DNA from: Ga0077536 sp043744805
GTDB lineage: Bacteria > Pseudomonadota > Gammaproteobacteria > Ga0077536
Assembly: GCA_043744805.1 (NCBI GenBank)
Contig: JAYTTZ010000181.1
Location: forward strand, 1 to 24,829
Length of the DNA stretch: 24,829 nt
Direction of reading: 5' to 3'
Shown here: piece after piece, positions 1 through 7,981 of the stretch
Layout of the letters: the number at the start of each line of letters is the position of its first letter
How positions within the stretch are numbered: the stretch's first letter is position 1
Program-made: the position numbers and the translations under genes
Notes under the pieces: model-generated
Databases searched by the model: none
What the model was told of the DNA's origin: nothing
What the model saw: only the letters and a program-made list of their open reading frames with translations

Positions 1-35
1 CCCCCGCGCCGGGTCGGGTTCGCCCTGGAGGGCAA

Positions 36-752
36 TCAGACCAGCAGGCCGCCCCCGTCAACGGCGAGGTTGATGCCGGTGACAAAACCGTTCTTCATCA
101 GGAACAGCACGGCATCCGCGATTTCCTCCGGGCGCCCGATGCGACCCACCGGCAACTTGGCGCCGGCGGCGGCCAGGATTTCATCGCGCTGCGCGCCGAA
201 GAAGCCATCGAACAAGGGCGTGTCCGTGTACCCGGGCTGGATGCTGTTCACCCGGATCGGTGCGAGATCCAGCGCCAGCGCGCGGGCGAGCGCGTCCACC
301 GCACCGCAGGACGCCGTGGCCACCGAGGCCCCCGGCAGCGGTCGCCGCGACGCGGTGCCGGACATGAACGTGATGGAACCCCCGGCGCGAATGCCCGGCG
401 CTGCGTACTTGGCCGCGTGGATGGCGCCCCAGAAGCGCGTGTCGAGCGCCGGGCGCATCTTGTCCGTGGCGGGCGCGAGCTTGCCGTCCAGCACCAGTTC
501 GCCGGCCGTGATGAACACATGGTCCAGTTCGCCTATCCCGGCGAAGAAATCGCGCGTGCCGGCTTCGTCGTTCGCATCGAGCACCGCCGTGCGCGCCGTG
601 CCACCCAGGCTGGCCTGTGCACGCGCAAGGCGCTCGGTCGAACGCCCGGTGATGATGACATTCGCACCTTGCGCCTGTGCGGCCTGTGCGGTGGCAAGGC
701 CAATGCCGGAGCTGCCGCCCAGGATGACAACGGTCGACTGCTGCAAGGACAT
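36..752 (-). CDS. SDR family oxidoreductase lacking the YxxxK pair
   Basis: A 238-residue protein of the short-chain dehydrogenase/reductase fold, probably cytoplasmic and NAD(P)-binding. The Rossmann glycine motif GGSSGIG lies at residues 12-18, an NAG-like TAGE at about 82-85, the catalytic-serine position at Ser131 (FMSGTAS), and the RVNSIQPG strand at about 167-174. The frame stays open 31 codons upstream, but the ATG at 752 is chosen because AGGAG sits 8 nt before it and the glycine motif then falls at the normal distance from the N-terminus. The usual Tyr-x-x-x-Lys active site reads ATASC at 145-149, so Ala and Cys replace Tyr and Lys. A subfamily of such noncanonical SDRs exists as I recall, so this need not be decay. 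It lies 93 bp downstream of rfbD on the same strand. Substrate unknown. Confidence 0.9.
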   Translation of the reverse strand: MSLQQSTVVILGGSSGIGLATAQAAQAQGANVIITGRSTERLARAQASLGGTARTAVLDANDEAGTRDFFAGIGELDHVFITAGELVLDGKLAPATDKMRPALDTRFWGAIHAAKYAAPGIRAGGSITFMSGTASRRPLPGASVATASCGAVDALARALALDLAPIRVNSIQPGYTDTPLFDGFFGAQRDEILAAAGAKLPVGRIGRPEEIADAVLFLMKNGFVTGINLAVDGGGLLV

Positions 753-845
753 GATGGGGACTCCTGATGATGTGCGTTGTGATGGATGGACACGGCGAGG
801 GTCCTGGATGCCATCGCCCAAATCAAGTCGGGCCGGCCAGCGCAC

Positions 846-1763
846 TCAGGCTGGCGCGAGTTCCGCGAGGCAGTGCGCCAGCGCTTCGTCCCAGGGTTCC
901 AGCCTGAGGCCGAAGTGCTGGTACAGCTTGCCACCGTCGAGTCGTGAATTACGGGGACGGGCAGCCGGGGTGGGATAGTCGCGCGTGGCGATTGGCTGGA
1001 CTTCGCGCGTGGCCAGCACGAGGGCTTCCGGCGCGCCGCGCAGGATTTCGCGTGCGAAGCCACACCAGGTGGTCTCGCCGGCGTTGGTGAGGTGGTAGAG
1101 ACCCCGTTGCGCGAGGTAATCACGCGGGCTGAAGCCCAGCTGATGCACGATCAGGGCTGTCGCCAGGGCAATCGAGTTCGCCCACGTGGGGGCACCGTAC
1201 TGGTCGTCCACCATCCGCAGCGGCGTGCCGGTACGGGCAAGGCGCAGCACCGTGCGCAGGAAATTCTGGCCGCGCGCCGCGTAGACCCAGCTGGTGCGGA
1301 ATACGAGGCAGGCGGCGTCGCTCGCGAGCAGGGCTTCTTCCCCGGCGCGCTTGCTGTGCCCGTAAACGTTGAGCGGCGCACAGGGTGCGTCTTCCGTGCG
1401 CGGGGTCGCACCGGCGCCATCGAAGACGTAGTCGGTCGAGTAGTGGATGAGCGGCACTTGCGCCCTTGCTGCCAACTCGCCCAGCACGCCAACGGCCGTC
1501 GCATTGATTGCGTGGGCGAGCGAGGATTCGGATTCCGCGCGGTCGACGGACGTGTAAGCCGCCGCATTCACGATGAGCGCGGGCTTGAGGGTCTGGATGC
1601 AGGCCCGGATCAGGGCCGGCTGCGCCAGATCGAAGGTGTGCACGGTGCCCGCCCGCGCCACGGGAACGACTTCACCCAGTGGCGCGAGGTTGCGACACAG
1701 CGCTTGGCCCAACTGTCCGGTGGCACCCAGCACCAGGATCCGGGGGCGAGCACGCGACACCAT
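846..1763 (-). CDS. rfbD: dTDP-4-dehydrorhamnose reductase
   Basis: A 305-residue enzyme of the extended SDR fold that reduces dTDP-4-dehydro-L-rhamnose to dTDP-L-rhamnose, the last step in making the activated rhamnose donor for surface polysaccharides. GATGQLG at 13-19 binds the nicotinamide cofactor, STDYVFDG is at 109-116, and the catalytic YGHSK (Tyr134, Lys138) is intact. Length is normal for RmlD. The start is an ATG; GAGG lies about 12 nt upstream, a little far for a Shine-Dalgarno. The usual partners rfbB, rfbA and rfbC are not intact nearby: only a short remnant lies immediately upstream. The enzyme would therefore need dTDP-sugar intermediates from genes elsewhere. Confidence 0.92.
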   Translation of the reverse strand: MVSRARPRILVLGATGQLGQALCRNLAPLGEVVPVARAGTVHTFDLAQPALIRACIQTLKPALIVNAAAYTSVDRAESESSLAHAINATAVGVLGELAARAQVPLIHYSTDYVFDGAGATPRTEDAPCAPLNVYGHSKRAGEEALLASDAACLVFRTSWVYAARGQNFLRTVLRLARTGTPLRMVDDQYGAPTWANSIALATALIVHQLGFSPRDYLAQRGLYHLTNAGETTWCGFAREILRGAPEALVLATREVQPIATRDYPTPAARPRNSRLDGGKLYQHFGLRLEPWDEALAHCLAELAPA

Positions 1764-1770
1764 GCCGCGC

Positions 1771-1941
1771 TCAGCCTCGCATTTCGGCTAAGGCACGACG
1801 ACGCGCGGCGCCGACCGGCACCGACGCGCCTGGTCGATTCGGCCACTGCCTGTGGAGGTCGCGCCGTTCGTGCACGGGATTGCCGTTGATGGAGCCCGCG
1901 CCTCCGGTAACAATGACGGTGTCGTTCAGCGCCAAGTGCAT
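1771..1941 (-). pseudogene. rfbB/rfbC-like fused remnant
   Basis: A 56-codon frame from ATG 1941 to TGA 1771, ending 7 nt before rfbD. Its first ~25 residues (VIVTGGAGSINGNPVHE) match the N-terminal nucleotide-binding strand of dTDP-glucose 4,6-dehydratase, normally VTGGAGFIGSNFVxE. The last ~28 residues (RDLHRQWP...RALAEMRG) resemble the C-terminal tail of RmlC, the 3,5-epimerase, which typically has a WP element and ends in LAE. The usual order is rfbB-A-C-D. The simplest reading is one deletion joining the start of rfbB to the end of rfbC and removing rfbA. The RfbB part is fairly convincing; the RmlC part is a short match and could be chance. The product would be too short to be an enzyme. 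Confidence 0.5.
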
Positions 1942-1988
1942 GTCCCCTGATTCAGGTGCCCCGCGAATTGTGGATGGCCCGTGCATGC

Positions 1989-2006
1989 CCGGGCTGTGCA
2001 GCCCGG
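1989..2006. terminator. Small GC-rich hairpin
   Basis: CCGGGCT at 1989-1995 pairs perfectly with AGCCCGG at 2000-2006 across a GTGC loop. It lies just past the 3' end of the LysR remnant (read on the minus strand) and before the rfb remnant. No T-run follows on either strand, so intrinsic termination is doubtful. Confidence 0.2.
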
Positions 2007-2060
2007 CTTCGAGATTGCCGCCGTGCGGCCTGTCTTTATCCTGCACTGCCTCGCCTTCCC

Positions 2061-2807
2061 TCATGAAGCCGCCGGCGGCTGGCGCCCGCCCGCACGCTTC
2101 CCGGTGGGCAGTGCACCTGCCGCCGGCGGCCCGTCGAAGTTGCGCAGCGGTCCGAACTGCGCCAGGGCCTTGGCCGCGTAGAAGTCGATGAACGCACGCA
2201 CCTTCTGCGGCACGCAGCTGCGACTCACGTAGAGTACGTTGATCGGGCTTCCACGTGGCTCCACCTGATAATCCGCCAGGACCCGTACCAGCTCGCCACG
2301 CTCGACCGCCTGCCTGGGCAGCCAGTCCGCCACGATAATGCAGCCGAGGCCCGCCTTGGCGCATGCCAGCAGCGCATCGCCGTCATCCACGGCGATCTTC
2401 GAGCGCACCGGAACTTCGAATTGCTGGTCCGCCCGCGACAGTCGCCAGGTGGTCGTCCCCGTTTCCGCGTTCAGGGTGAGGCAGTCGAGTTGCGCAAGTT
2501 CCGCCGGGGTGCGCGGATTGCCGCGTGCCTGCAGGTAGGCGGGGCTCGCGAAAATGTGCGCGTCGGTGTCGGCAATGCGGCGCGCGACGAGACTGGTATC
2601 ACGCAGGTGGCCGATGGTCAGCGCAAGATCGCAGCCGGAGTTCACCAGATCAGGCAGGCGTTTTTCGACCAGCTGGATGCCGACGGAAAGGGCTGGATAC
2701 AGATCCAGGAATTCCGCCAGTCACCACGGCACACGCTTCGCAGCCGACCCTGCGGGCGCGCCAGCGCACCCTGCATGGCCACCGACGCTTCACCCGAGGA
2801 TGCGCGC
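2061..2807 (-). pseudogene. LysR family regulator, eroded 5' part
   Basis: From about 2722 down to 2061 the minus strand encodes a good LysR substrate-binding domain: LAEFLDLYPALSVGIQLVE, then GCDLALTIGHL, ASPAYLQARG, GLGCIIVADWL and VRAFIDF. This frame begins after an in-frame TGA at 2722-2724. Upstream, in another frame, the hinge is still readable as MQGALARPQGRLR (about 2740-2780), preceded by a TAG near 2805. Part of the segment linking GRLR to LAEFL is missing, so there has been a deletion with frameshift. The N-terminal winged helix-turn-helix is not found in the following 100 bp. A GTG at 2643-2645 could start a 194-residue partial protein, but without DNA-binding domain it would not work as a regulator. 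The effector and target are unknown. Confidence 0.75.
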
Positions 2808-2881
2808 TAAGCCCCGGGACACCAGGCGACAACGCCCCCACCCCAGCGGCAACCTGACCGAAAGCTCCCAGGTGTCCGGCC

Positions 2882-3130
2882 ATGATCACCCTCGACAAGA
2901 CCAGGCTGCCCTACCAGAACCTGCTCAACATCGTCCTCGTCGCTGCACTGGTCGCGCTGGCGCCAGTGGCTTTCCCGGGCAACCTTACCCGCATCAACAC
3001 CACGGTGGCTGCGGTGGCCCCGGCCAGCGCTGCACCACTGGCCCGAGCCCATCGCCAGGCCGGCGCGGTCCCCTCCCGTGCCGGCCTGGCGGTACCTTTC
3101 CACACCGTGACCACCCACGGCACCGCTTGA
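2882..3130 (+). CDS. Small hypothetical membrane or exported protein
   Basis: An 82-codon ORF with an ATG at 2882 preceded by AGGTG at about 8 nt. After a short polar start (MITLDKTRLPYQN) there is one hydrophobic stretch at residues ~14-32 (LLNIVLVAALVALAPVAF), then a low-complexity Ala/Thr/Val-rich tail to residue 82. This could be a signal anchor or uncleaved signal peptide. I do not recognise the family. It stands between the eroded lysR and the transporter gene on the plus strand, so it could be the first gene of that operon. The alternative is that it is a chance ORF in GC-rich DNA: the tail has no conserved-looking motif. Confidence 0.4.
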   Translation: MITLDKTRLPYQNLLNIVLVAALVALAPVAFPGNLTRINTTVAAVAPASAAPLARAHRQAGAVPSRAGLAVPFHTVTTHGTA

Positions 3131-3212
3131 CCGGTGGCGTGGTGGCTGGCCGCCAAGGGTGCGAAGATTCGGTCGAAGCGTTGCCTACCAGGCTGCGCGG
3201 GATCCCCCGACT

Positions 3213-4928
3213 GTGACCCGTACCGACTTCGCCTTCACGCAAAACACCTGGCGTTACCTCCTCCAGCATCTCAGGGCCTTCGTGCTGGCCCCGACGACGG
3301 GCCCAGCCGCCCGGTCGCTGCTCGCGGTGGTGCTGCTCCTCGTACTCACCGGCAACGCGCTCAACGTGGTCAACAGCTACGTCGGGCGCAACGTGATGAC
3401 CGCAGTGGCCGGACGCGAAGAACTCCAGTTCCTGCTCCATGCCGGCCTCTGGGTGGGCGTGTTCGCGGCGGCCACGGTGGCTACCGTGCTGTGCAAGTAC
3501 GGCGAGGACCGCCTGGCCCTCGGTTGGCGGGAGTGGGCCACCCGCCAGCTGATCGACCGCTACATGGCGAACCAGAGCTACCTCCGCGCGACCACCGAGG
3601 CGGGCAGCGACAACGCCGACCAGCGCATCGCCGAAGACGTGAAATCCTTCACGGCGATGACCCTGTCCTTCCTGCTCATGATCTTCAACGCGACGCTCAC
3701 CGTCGTGGCGTTCTCCGCCGTGCTGTGGAGCATCAGCCCATTGCTGTTCGGCGTGGGCGTGGTCTACGCGCTGTTCGGCAGCCTCCTCAGCCTGCGGCTG
3801 GGGCACCCACTCGTCGCCCTCAACTCCCGGCAGCTAGATCGCGAAGCTGATTTTCGCGCGACGCTCGTGCACATCAAGGACGACGCGCCGCTGGTGGCAC
3901 TGACCGCCCGTGAAGACACCTTCACCCGCCACCTGCGTCGCCACCTCGTGGCCCTGGTGGAGAACGGCGGCAACGTCATCAAGGGCCAGCGCAAGCTCGG
4001 GTTCTTCACGACCGGCTACAACTGGCTGCTCCAGATCATCCCGCTGGTGATCGTCGCGCCGCTGTTCATGCGCGGCGAAGTGGAGTTCGGGGTCATCACG
4101 CAGTCCGCCATCGCCTTCACCCACCTGCTCGGCGCGTTTTCCCTCATCGTCACGCAAATGCCGGTGCTGTCCTCGCTCGCGGCCGTGGCGACGCGACTGG
4201 AAACACTCGAAGCCGCGTTCGACGAACAGCCGGCGCGCGAACCCGTGATCGAGATCATCGAGGACGACACGCGCATTGTCTTCGAAGCCGTGACCTTGTG
4301 CTCGGCCCACCCACGACGAGCCTTGCTGACCGCTCTCGCGCTGGAGGTGAAGCCTGGCGAGCGCTGGCTGGTGAGCGGTTCCGAGCACGTGGTGCGTGCG
4401 GCGCTCATGCAGACCGTGGCGGGGCTGCGGCGCTGGGGCAGCGGACGCCTCCACCGGCCGACCTCGCGCCAGATCATGTACCTGCCCGAACAACCCTTTC
4501 TCCCCGACGGCACCTTGGCGGAGCTGCTCTACACCGGTCCGGCGGCGGAGTCCGGCCCGCGCCCCAGCCGCGACAGCATCCTGTCCGTGCTCGGTGCGCT
4601 AGGCCTTGAAGCCGCACTGTCCACGTGCGTGGGCGCGGACGTCGAACAGCAGTGGACCACGCGCTTGAACGGGAGCGAACAGCAACTCCTGGCCTGTGCC
4701 CGGGTGCTGCTGGCGCGCCCGAAGTTCGTGATGCTGGAACGTCCCGGGGTGCGTCTCGAACAGGCCACCATCGAACAGGTGCTGGACTGCTTTACCCGCG
4801 CCGGTATCACTTACGTGGTGCTCGACGCCAGCAACGAATTCCCACAGGCGTTTGATCGCGAACTGCAACTGCACGCGGACGGAACCTGGCGGCTGCTGGC
4901 GCGCGGCGACTGGGCCATCGAGCCCTGA
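3213..4928 (+). CDS. SbmA/YddA-type ABC transporter with degenerate ATPase domain
   Basis: An inner-membrane half-transporter-like protein of ~571 residues. The N-terminal half holds several hydrophobic helices and the family hallmark of the YddA/SbmA/BacA class (RWATRQL-like WREWATRQLIDRYMANQ, then DNADQRIAEDVKSF). The C-terminal part aligns throughout with an ABC nucleotide-binding domain, but every ATPase motif is altered: the Walker A region reads SGSEHVVRAAL (from ~388) instead of GPSGSGKSS, the Q-loop YLPQ reads YLPE, the signature reads LNGSEQQ (485-491), Walker B plus catalytic Glu read MLERPG (507-512) instead of FLDEAT, and the H-loop His is replaced (VVLDASNE). Length and fold are otherwise kept and the frame is unbroken. 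GTG 3213 is preferred; a GTG at 3159 would add 18 residues. It overlaps the next gene by 1 nt (TGATG). Substrate unknown; the context suggests a glycan. Confidence 0.85.
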   Translation: MTRTDFAFTQNTWRYLLQHLRAFVLAPTTGPAARSLLAVVLLLVLTGNALNVVNSYVGRNVMTAVAGREELQFLLHAGLWVGVFAAATVATVLCKYGEDRLALGWREWATRQLIDRYMANQSYLRATTEAGSDNADQRIAEDVKSFTAMTLSFLLMIFNATLTVVAFSAVLWSISPLLFGVGVVYALFGSLLSLRLGHPLVALNSRQLDREADFRATLVHIKDDAPLVALTAREDTFTRHLRRHLVALVENGGNVIKGQRKLGFFTTGYNWLLQIIPLVIVAPLFMRGEVEFGVITQSAIAFTHLLGAFSLIVTQMPVLSSLAAVATRLETLEAAFDEQPAREPVIEIIEDDTRIVFEAVTLCSAHPRRALLTALALEVKPGERWLVSGSEHVVRAALMQTVAGLRRWGSGRLHRPTSRQIMYLPEQPFLPDGTLAELLYTGPAAESGPRPSRDSILSVLGALGLEAALSTCVGADVEQQWTTRLNGSEQQLLACARVLLARPKFVMLERPGVRLEQATIEQVLDCFTRAGITYVVLDASNEFPQAFDRELQLHADGTWRLLARGDWAIEP

Positions 4929-7900
4929 TGGACCCGGTGAGTAGTCCGAGCCTGGCGGGCGGCTTCGCCGCAATCCTGGCCTGGCAGGCCATCGCGCCGG
5001 GCACCACGCGGCTCAGCTGCCAGGCGGGCGTGAACGACTCGCTGGCCCTCGCCTTCGATCTCGGCAGCGGCGGCTTTGTCATTGCCCGCCGCAAGCTGCC
5101 ACTCGCGCTGCCGGAGGATTTCAGTTTCTCGCTGCGCGTCCGGGCTGAAGGCGCGCCGGTTATCCTTGAGTTCAAACTGGTGGACGAGAGGCTCGGAAAT
5201 GTCTGGCGCTACCGCGACGATCACCGGGTGTTCCCCGGGATCTGGACCTCCCTGGTGATCACGGCCGCCGAGCTCGCCTACGCCTGGGGCGCCCGCCAGG
5301 CGGCGCGCCCGGAACACGTCGATCACCTGGAAATCGCGCTGGTCGGCAGCGGCACGGGCACGGTGTGGCTGTCACACCTCGTGCTGGAGGATCTCGCGAC
5401 CACTGCCGTGCCGACGGCAAGCGCGTCCAGCGTCGCTTCCGGCCACGTCGCGCAGGCCGTGCTGGGGGGCGACGCTCCCGGCTGGCGGGCCGCAACGGGC
5501 GGTCAGCAATGGCTGGAATGTCGCTTCGCCGCCGCGCGTGCGATCAGCGCGCTGATCATCGACTGGCTCCCCGGAGCATGGCCCGCGGGGTTTGTGCTGA
5601 AAGTGGCAGAGGCGGACGGCAGCTGGCGGGAAGCCTACGCGCTGGCAAGGGTGGACGGTCCCCGTAGCCCGGTGCTGCTGCCCGGGGTGCGCACGGGCGC
5701 GTTGCGCCTCGAACTGCAGTGCGGCGACCACCCGTGTGGCGTCGCGCATCTCGTCTTCAAGCCCTGGCATTTCGCGCGCACGGTTGCCGCAGGCCTTGCC
5801 GGCCTGGCCCGCCTCGCACCTACTGGCCACTACCCCAAATGGCTGCACGGCCAACAAAGTTACTGGACGGTCGTTGGCGCGGCCGCCGGCAGTCCTCCGG
5901 CGCTGGTCAACACTGAAGGCCTCATCGAGCCGGGCCACGGTGACTTCGGCGTCGAGTGCTTCGTGCGCGTCGGTGATCGGCTCTACACCTGGGCGGACGT
6001 CGCCCTGACTTCCGCGCTGGCGGTACCCGATCTGCCCTTGCCACGCGTGTGCTGGCACGCGGCCGACTTCGCGCTGGAAATCACGCCCAGCGTGACCACC
6101 CGGGGTGAGCACACCACGCTGTTCGTGGACTACGCAGTACGCAACCTGCGCGCCGACACCCTCGCCATCGAACTGATACTCGTCGTGCGGCCGTTCCTGG
6201 TGAATCCCGCCTGGCAGCAATGGCGTGGTCGCGGTGGGATCAGCGTCCTGACCTGCCTGCACGTCGAGGCCCACCGCGTGCTGGCCAACGGCGCGCGCAG
6301 CCTGTCGGTGAGTCCCCCGGCAGACGCGGTCTCGAGTTGCCACGCGAGCGCGCTCATCCAAGGCCTCGTCAGTGGAATTACGCCGGGCGCGGCCCGCACC
6401 TTCTGCGCCGATGGCATGGCCAGCGCCGCGCTTGTATTCCGGCGCAGCCTGGCGCCGGGCGCGGCCTGCGTCGTAAGGGCCAAGGTTCCGGCGACATGCG
6501 AAACGCCGGCCGACTGCGCAGCGCCATTGCAGGAGTACATCGCAGCCTGGCGGGCCGCGCTTGGAAACTTTGCGCTGGAACTTCCCGCGCCCGCCAGCGT
6601 ACTGAGGCCCGCCCTGCAAGCCGCCGCTGCCCACATCCTCATCAATCGCGACGGCCCACGCCTGCAGCCCGGCCCGCGCCGCTACCGCCGCGCCTGGCTG
6701 CGCGATGGCGTGGGCATGGGCACGGCGCTGGCGCGGCTCGGCCTCCACGCGCCGCTGCGCGAGTTCCTGGCCTGGTATGCGACCTTCCAGCGCGAAGATG
6801 GCGAACTCCCCGACTGCATCGACGACGACGGCGCCGAATGGCTGCCCGAGTACGATGCCTTCGGCCAGTTCCTGCACGGCCTGGCCCTATGCCATCGACA
6901 CGCGCCCGACCAGGATTTCTGCGCGCGCCTGTGGCCGCATGCCCTGCGCACGCTGGCACGCTTCACGGCACTGCGCGACACCCGGCGCACGGCTGCCTTC
7001 GACTTCCCGCCCTTGCGCGCGCGGCGCGGCCTGCTGCCGGAGTCGATGAGCCACGAGGGCTATATGGCGCAGCCGGTGCACGCCTACTGGGACGACTTCT
7101 GGGCGCTGCGTGGCCTGCGCGATCTGGCGTGGCTGGCAGGCGCACTTGGAGACTCCGCGCGGGCTGCGCAGGTCTCGGCGCTGGCACGGGACTTCCACCA
7201 CGACGTCATCGCATCGCTCAATGAAACGATCTTGGCCCATGGCATCCACTACCTGCCCGGCTCTGTAGAACTGGGGGATTTCGATCCCACCGCCAGCGCC
7301 ATCGCCATCACCGTGGCGGAACTCGATGATGACCTCCCGCAGGTGGTCGTCCACCGCACGTTCGATCGCTACCTCGAAGGACTGGCAGCGCGCGAGTCGA
7401 GCACCGACTGGCAGAACTACAGCGCCTACGAAGTGCGCATCGTCGGGGCGTTGGTGCGACTCGGTCGGCGCGACGACGCGCTGCGCGTGCTGTTTGCGCT
7501 GCTGGCGGACTGCCGCCCTCCGGCCTGGCACCAGTGGCCGGAACAAAGCTGGCGCGAGCTGGACGCACCCGCGTTCCTCGGCGACCTGCCGCACAGCTGG
7601 ATAGGCGCTGAGTTCATCCACGCCACGACGAGCCTCTTTGCCTATGCCCGCGATGCGGACCAGGAGCTAGTGCTGGCGGCCGGCGTCGCGCTCGACTGGC
7701 TGGCAAGCCCGGAACCCGTGGTCGTGCGTGGGCTGCACACGGCTTACGGCGTGCTGGGTTTCAGCCTGGCGCGCACTGCGCCCCTGCAGCTTGAAATGCA
7801 GATCGACCCAGGCCTGCACCTCCCGCCCGGTGGCCTGGTGCTCCGCCCGCCTCTGCCGGGCCGGCTGCGCGGGGTCGTGATCAACGATGTGCCATGCCCT

Positions 7901-7981
7901 GTCTTCACCCCCGATGGCTGCGTGTGCCACGCACTCCCTGCGCACGTGGTCTTCATCTGCGAGGACACCAGCGATGGCTGA
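4928..7981 (+). CDS. Multidomain six-hairpin glycosidase with N-terminal sugar-binding-like modules
   Basis: A 1017-residue protein with no signal peptide, so probably cytoplasmic. Residues ~1-155 form a beta-rich galactose-binding-like module. Residues ~165-290 resemble a discoidin (F5/8 type C) domain. A further beta-sandwich region (~300-530) leads into an (alpha/alpha)6 barrel at ~555-960. The barrel carries the glucoamylase-like YRRAWLRDG (ending at Gly594), the acidic stretch DGELPDCIDDDGAEW, the HEGYMAQPVHAYWDDFW segment (Tyr720, Asp722-Asp723) and a final PHSWIGAEF element. This is the clan of GH15/GH63-like enzymes; the precise family and the catalytic acid/base are not certain. Translation is coupled at both ends: TGATG with the transporter gene, and an 8-nt overlap with the phosphorylase-like gene. 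It probably trims an oligosaccharide handled by its neighbours. Confidence 0.8.
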   Translation: MDPVSSPSLAGGFAAILAWQAIAPGTTRLSCQAGVNDSLALAFDLGSGGFVIARRKLPLALPEDFSFSLRVRAEGAPVILEFKLVDERLGNVWRYRDDHRVFPGIWTSLVITAAELAYAWGARQAARPEHVDHLEIALVGSGTGTVWLSHLVLEDLATTAVPTASASSVASGHVAQAVLGGDAPGWRAATGGQQWLECRFAAARAISALIIDWLPGAWPAGFVLKVAEADGSWREAYALARVDGPRSPVLLPGVRTGALRLELQCGDHPCGVAHLVFKPWHFARTVAAGLAGLARLAPTGHYPKWLHGQQSYWTVVGAAAGSPPALVNTEGLIEPGHGDFGVECFVRVGDRLYTWADVALTSALAVPDLPLPRVCWHAADFALEITPSVTTRGEHTTLFVDYAVRNLRADTLAIELILVVRPFLVNPAWQQWRGRGGISVLTCLHVEAHRVLANGARSLSVSPPADAVSSCHASALIQGLVSGITPGAARTFCADGMASAALVFRRSLAPGAACVVRAKVPATCETPADCAAPLQEYIAAWRAALGNFALELPAPASVLRPALQAAAAHILINRDGPRLQPGPRRYRRAWLRDGVGMGTALARLGLHAPLREFLAWYATFQREDGELPDCIDDDGAEWLPEYDAFGQFLHGLALCHRHAPDQDFCARLWPHALRTLARFTALRDTRRTAAFDFPPLRARRGLLPESMSHEGYMAQPVHAYWDDFWALRGLRDLAWLAGALGDSARAAQVSALARDFHHDVIASLNETILAHGIHYLPGSVELGDFDPTASAIAITVAELDDDLPQVVVHRTFDRYLEGLAARESSTDWQNYSAYEVRIVGALVRLGRRDDALRVLFALLADCRPPAWHQWPEQSWRELDAPAFLGDLPHSWIGAEFIHATTSLFAYARDADQELVLAAGVALDWLASPEPVVVRGLHTAYGVLGFSLARTAPLQLEMQIDPGLHLPPGGLVLRPPLPGRLRGVVINDVPCPVFTPDGCVCHALPAHVVFICEDTSDG

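Noticed and set aside
70..978. 302-codon plus-strand ORF over the SDR and rfbD genes
   Set aside because: Antisense shadow; both minus-strand proteins have clear family motifs.
2994..3806. 270-codon minus-strand ORF rich in His, Glu and Gly
   Set aside because: Lies opposite the membrane domain of the transporter; shadow frame composition.
5372..6877. 501-codon minus-strand ORF inside the six-hairpin glycosidase gene
   Set aside because: It is antisense to a well-supported gene; its translation is compositionally typical of GC-rich shadow frames and has no domain I recognise.
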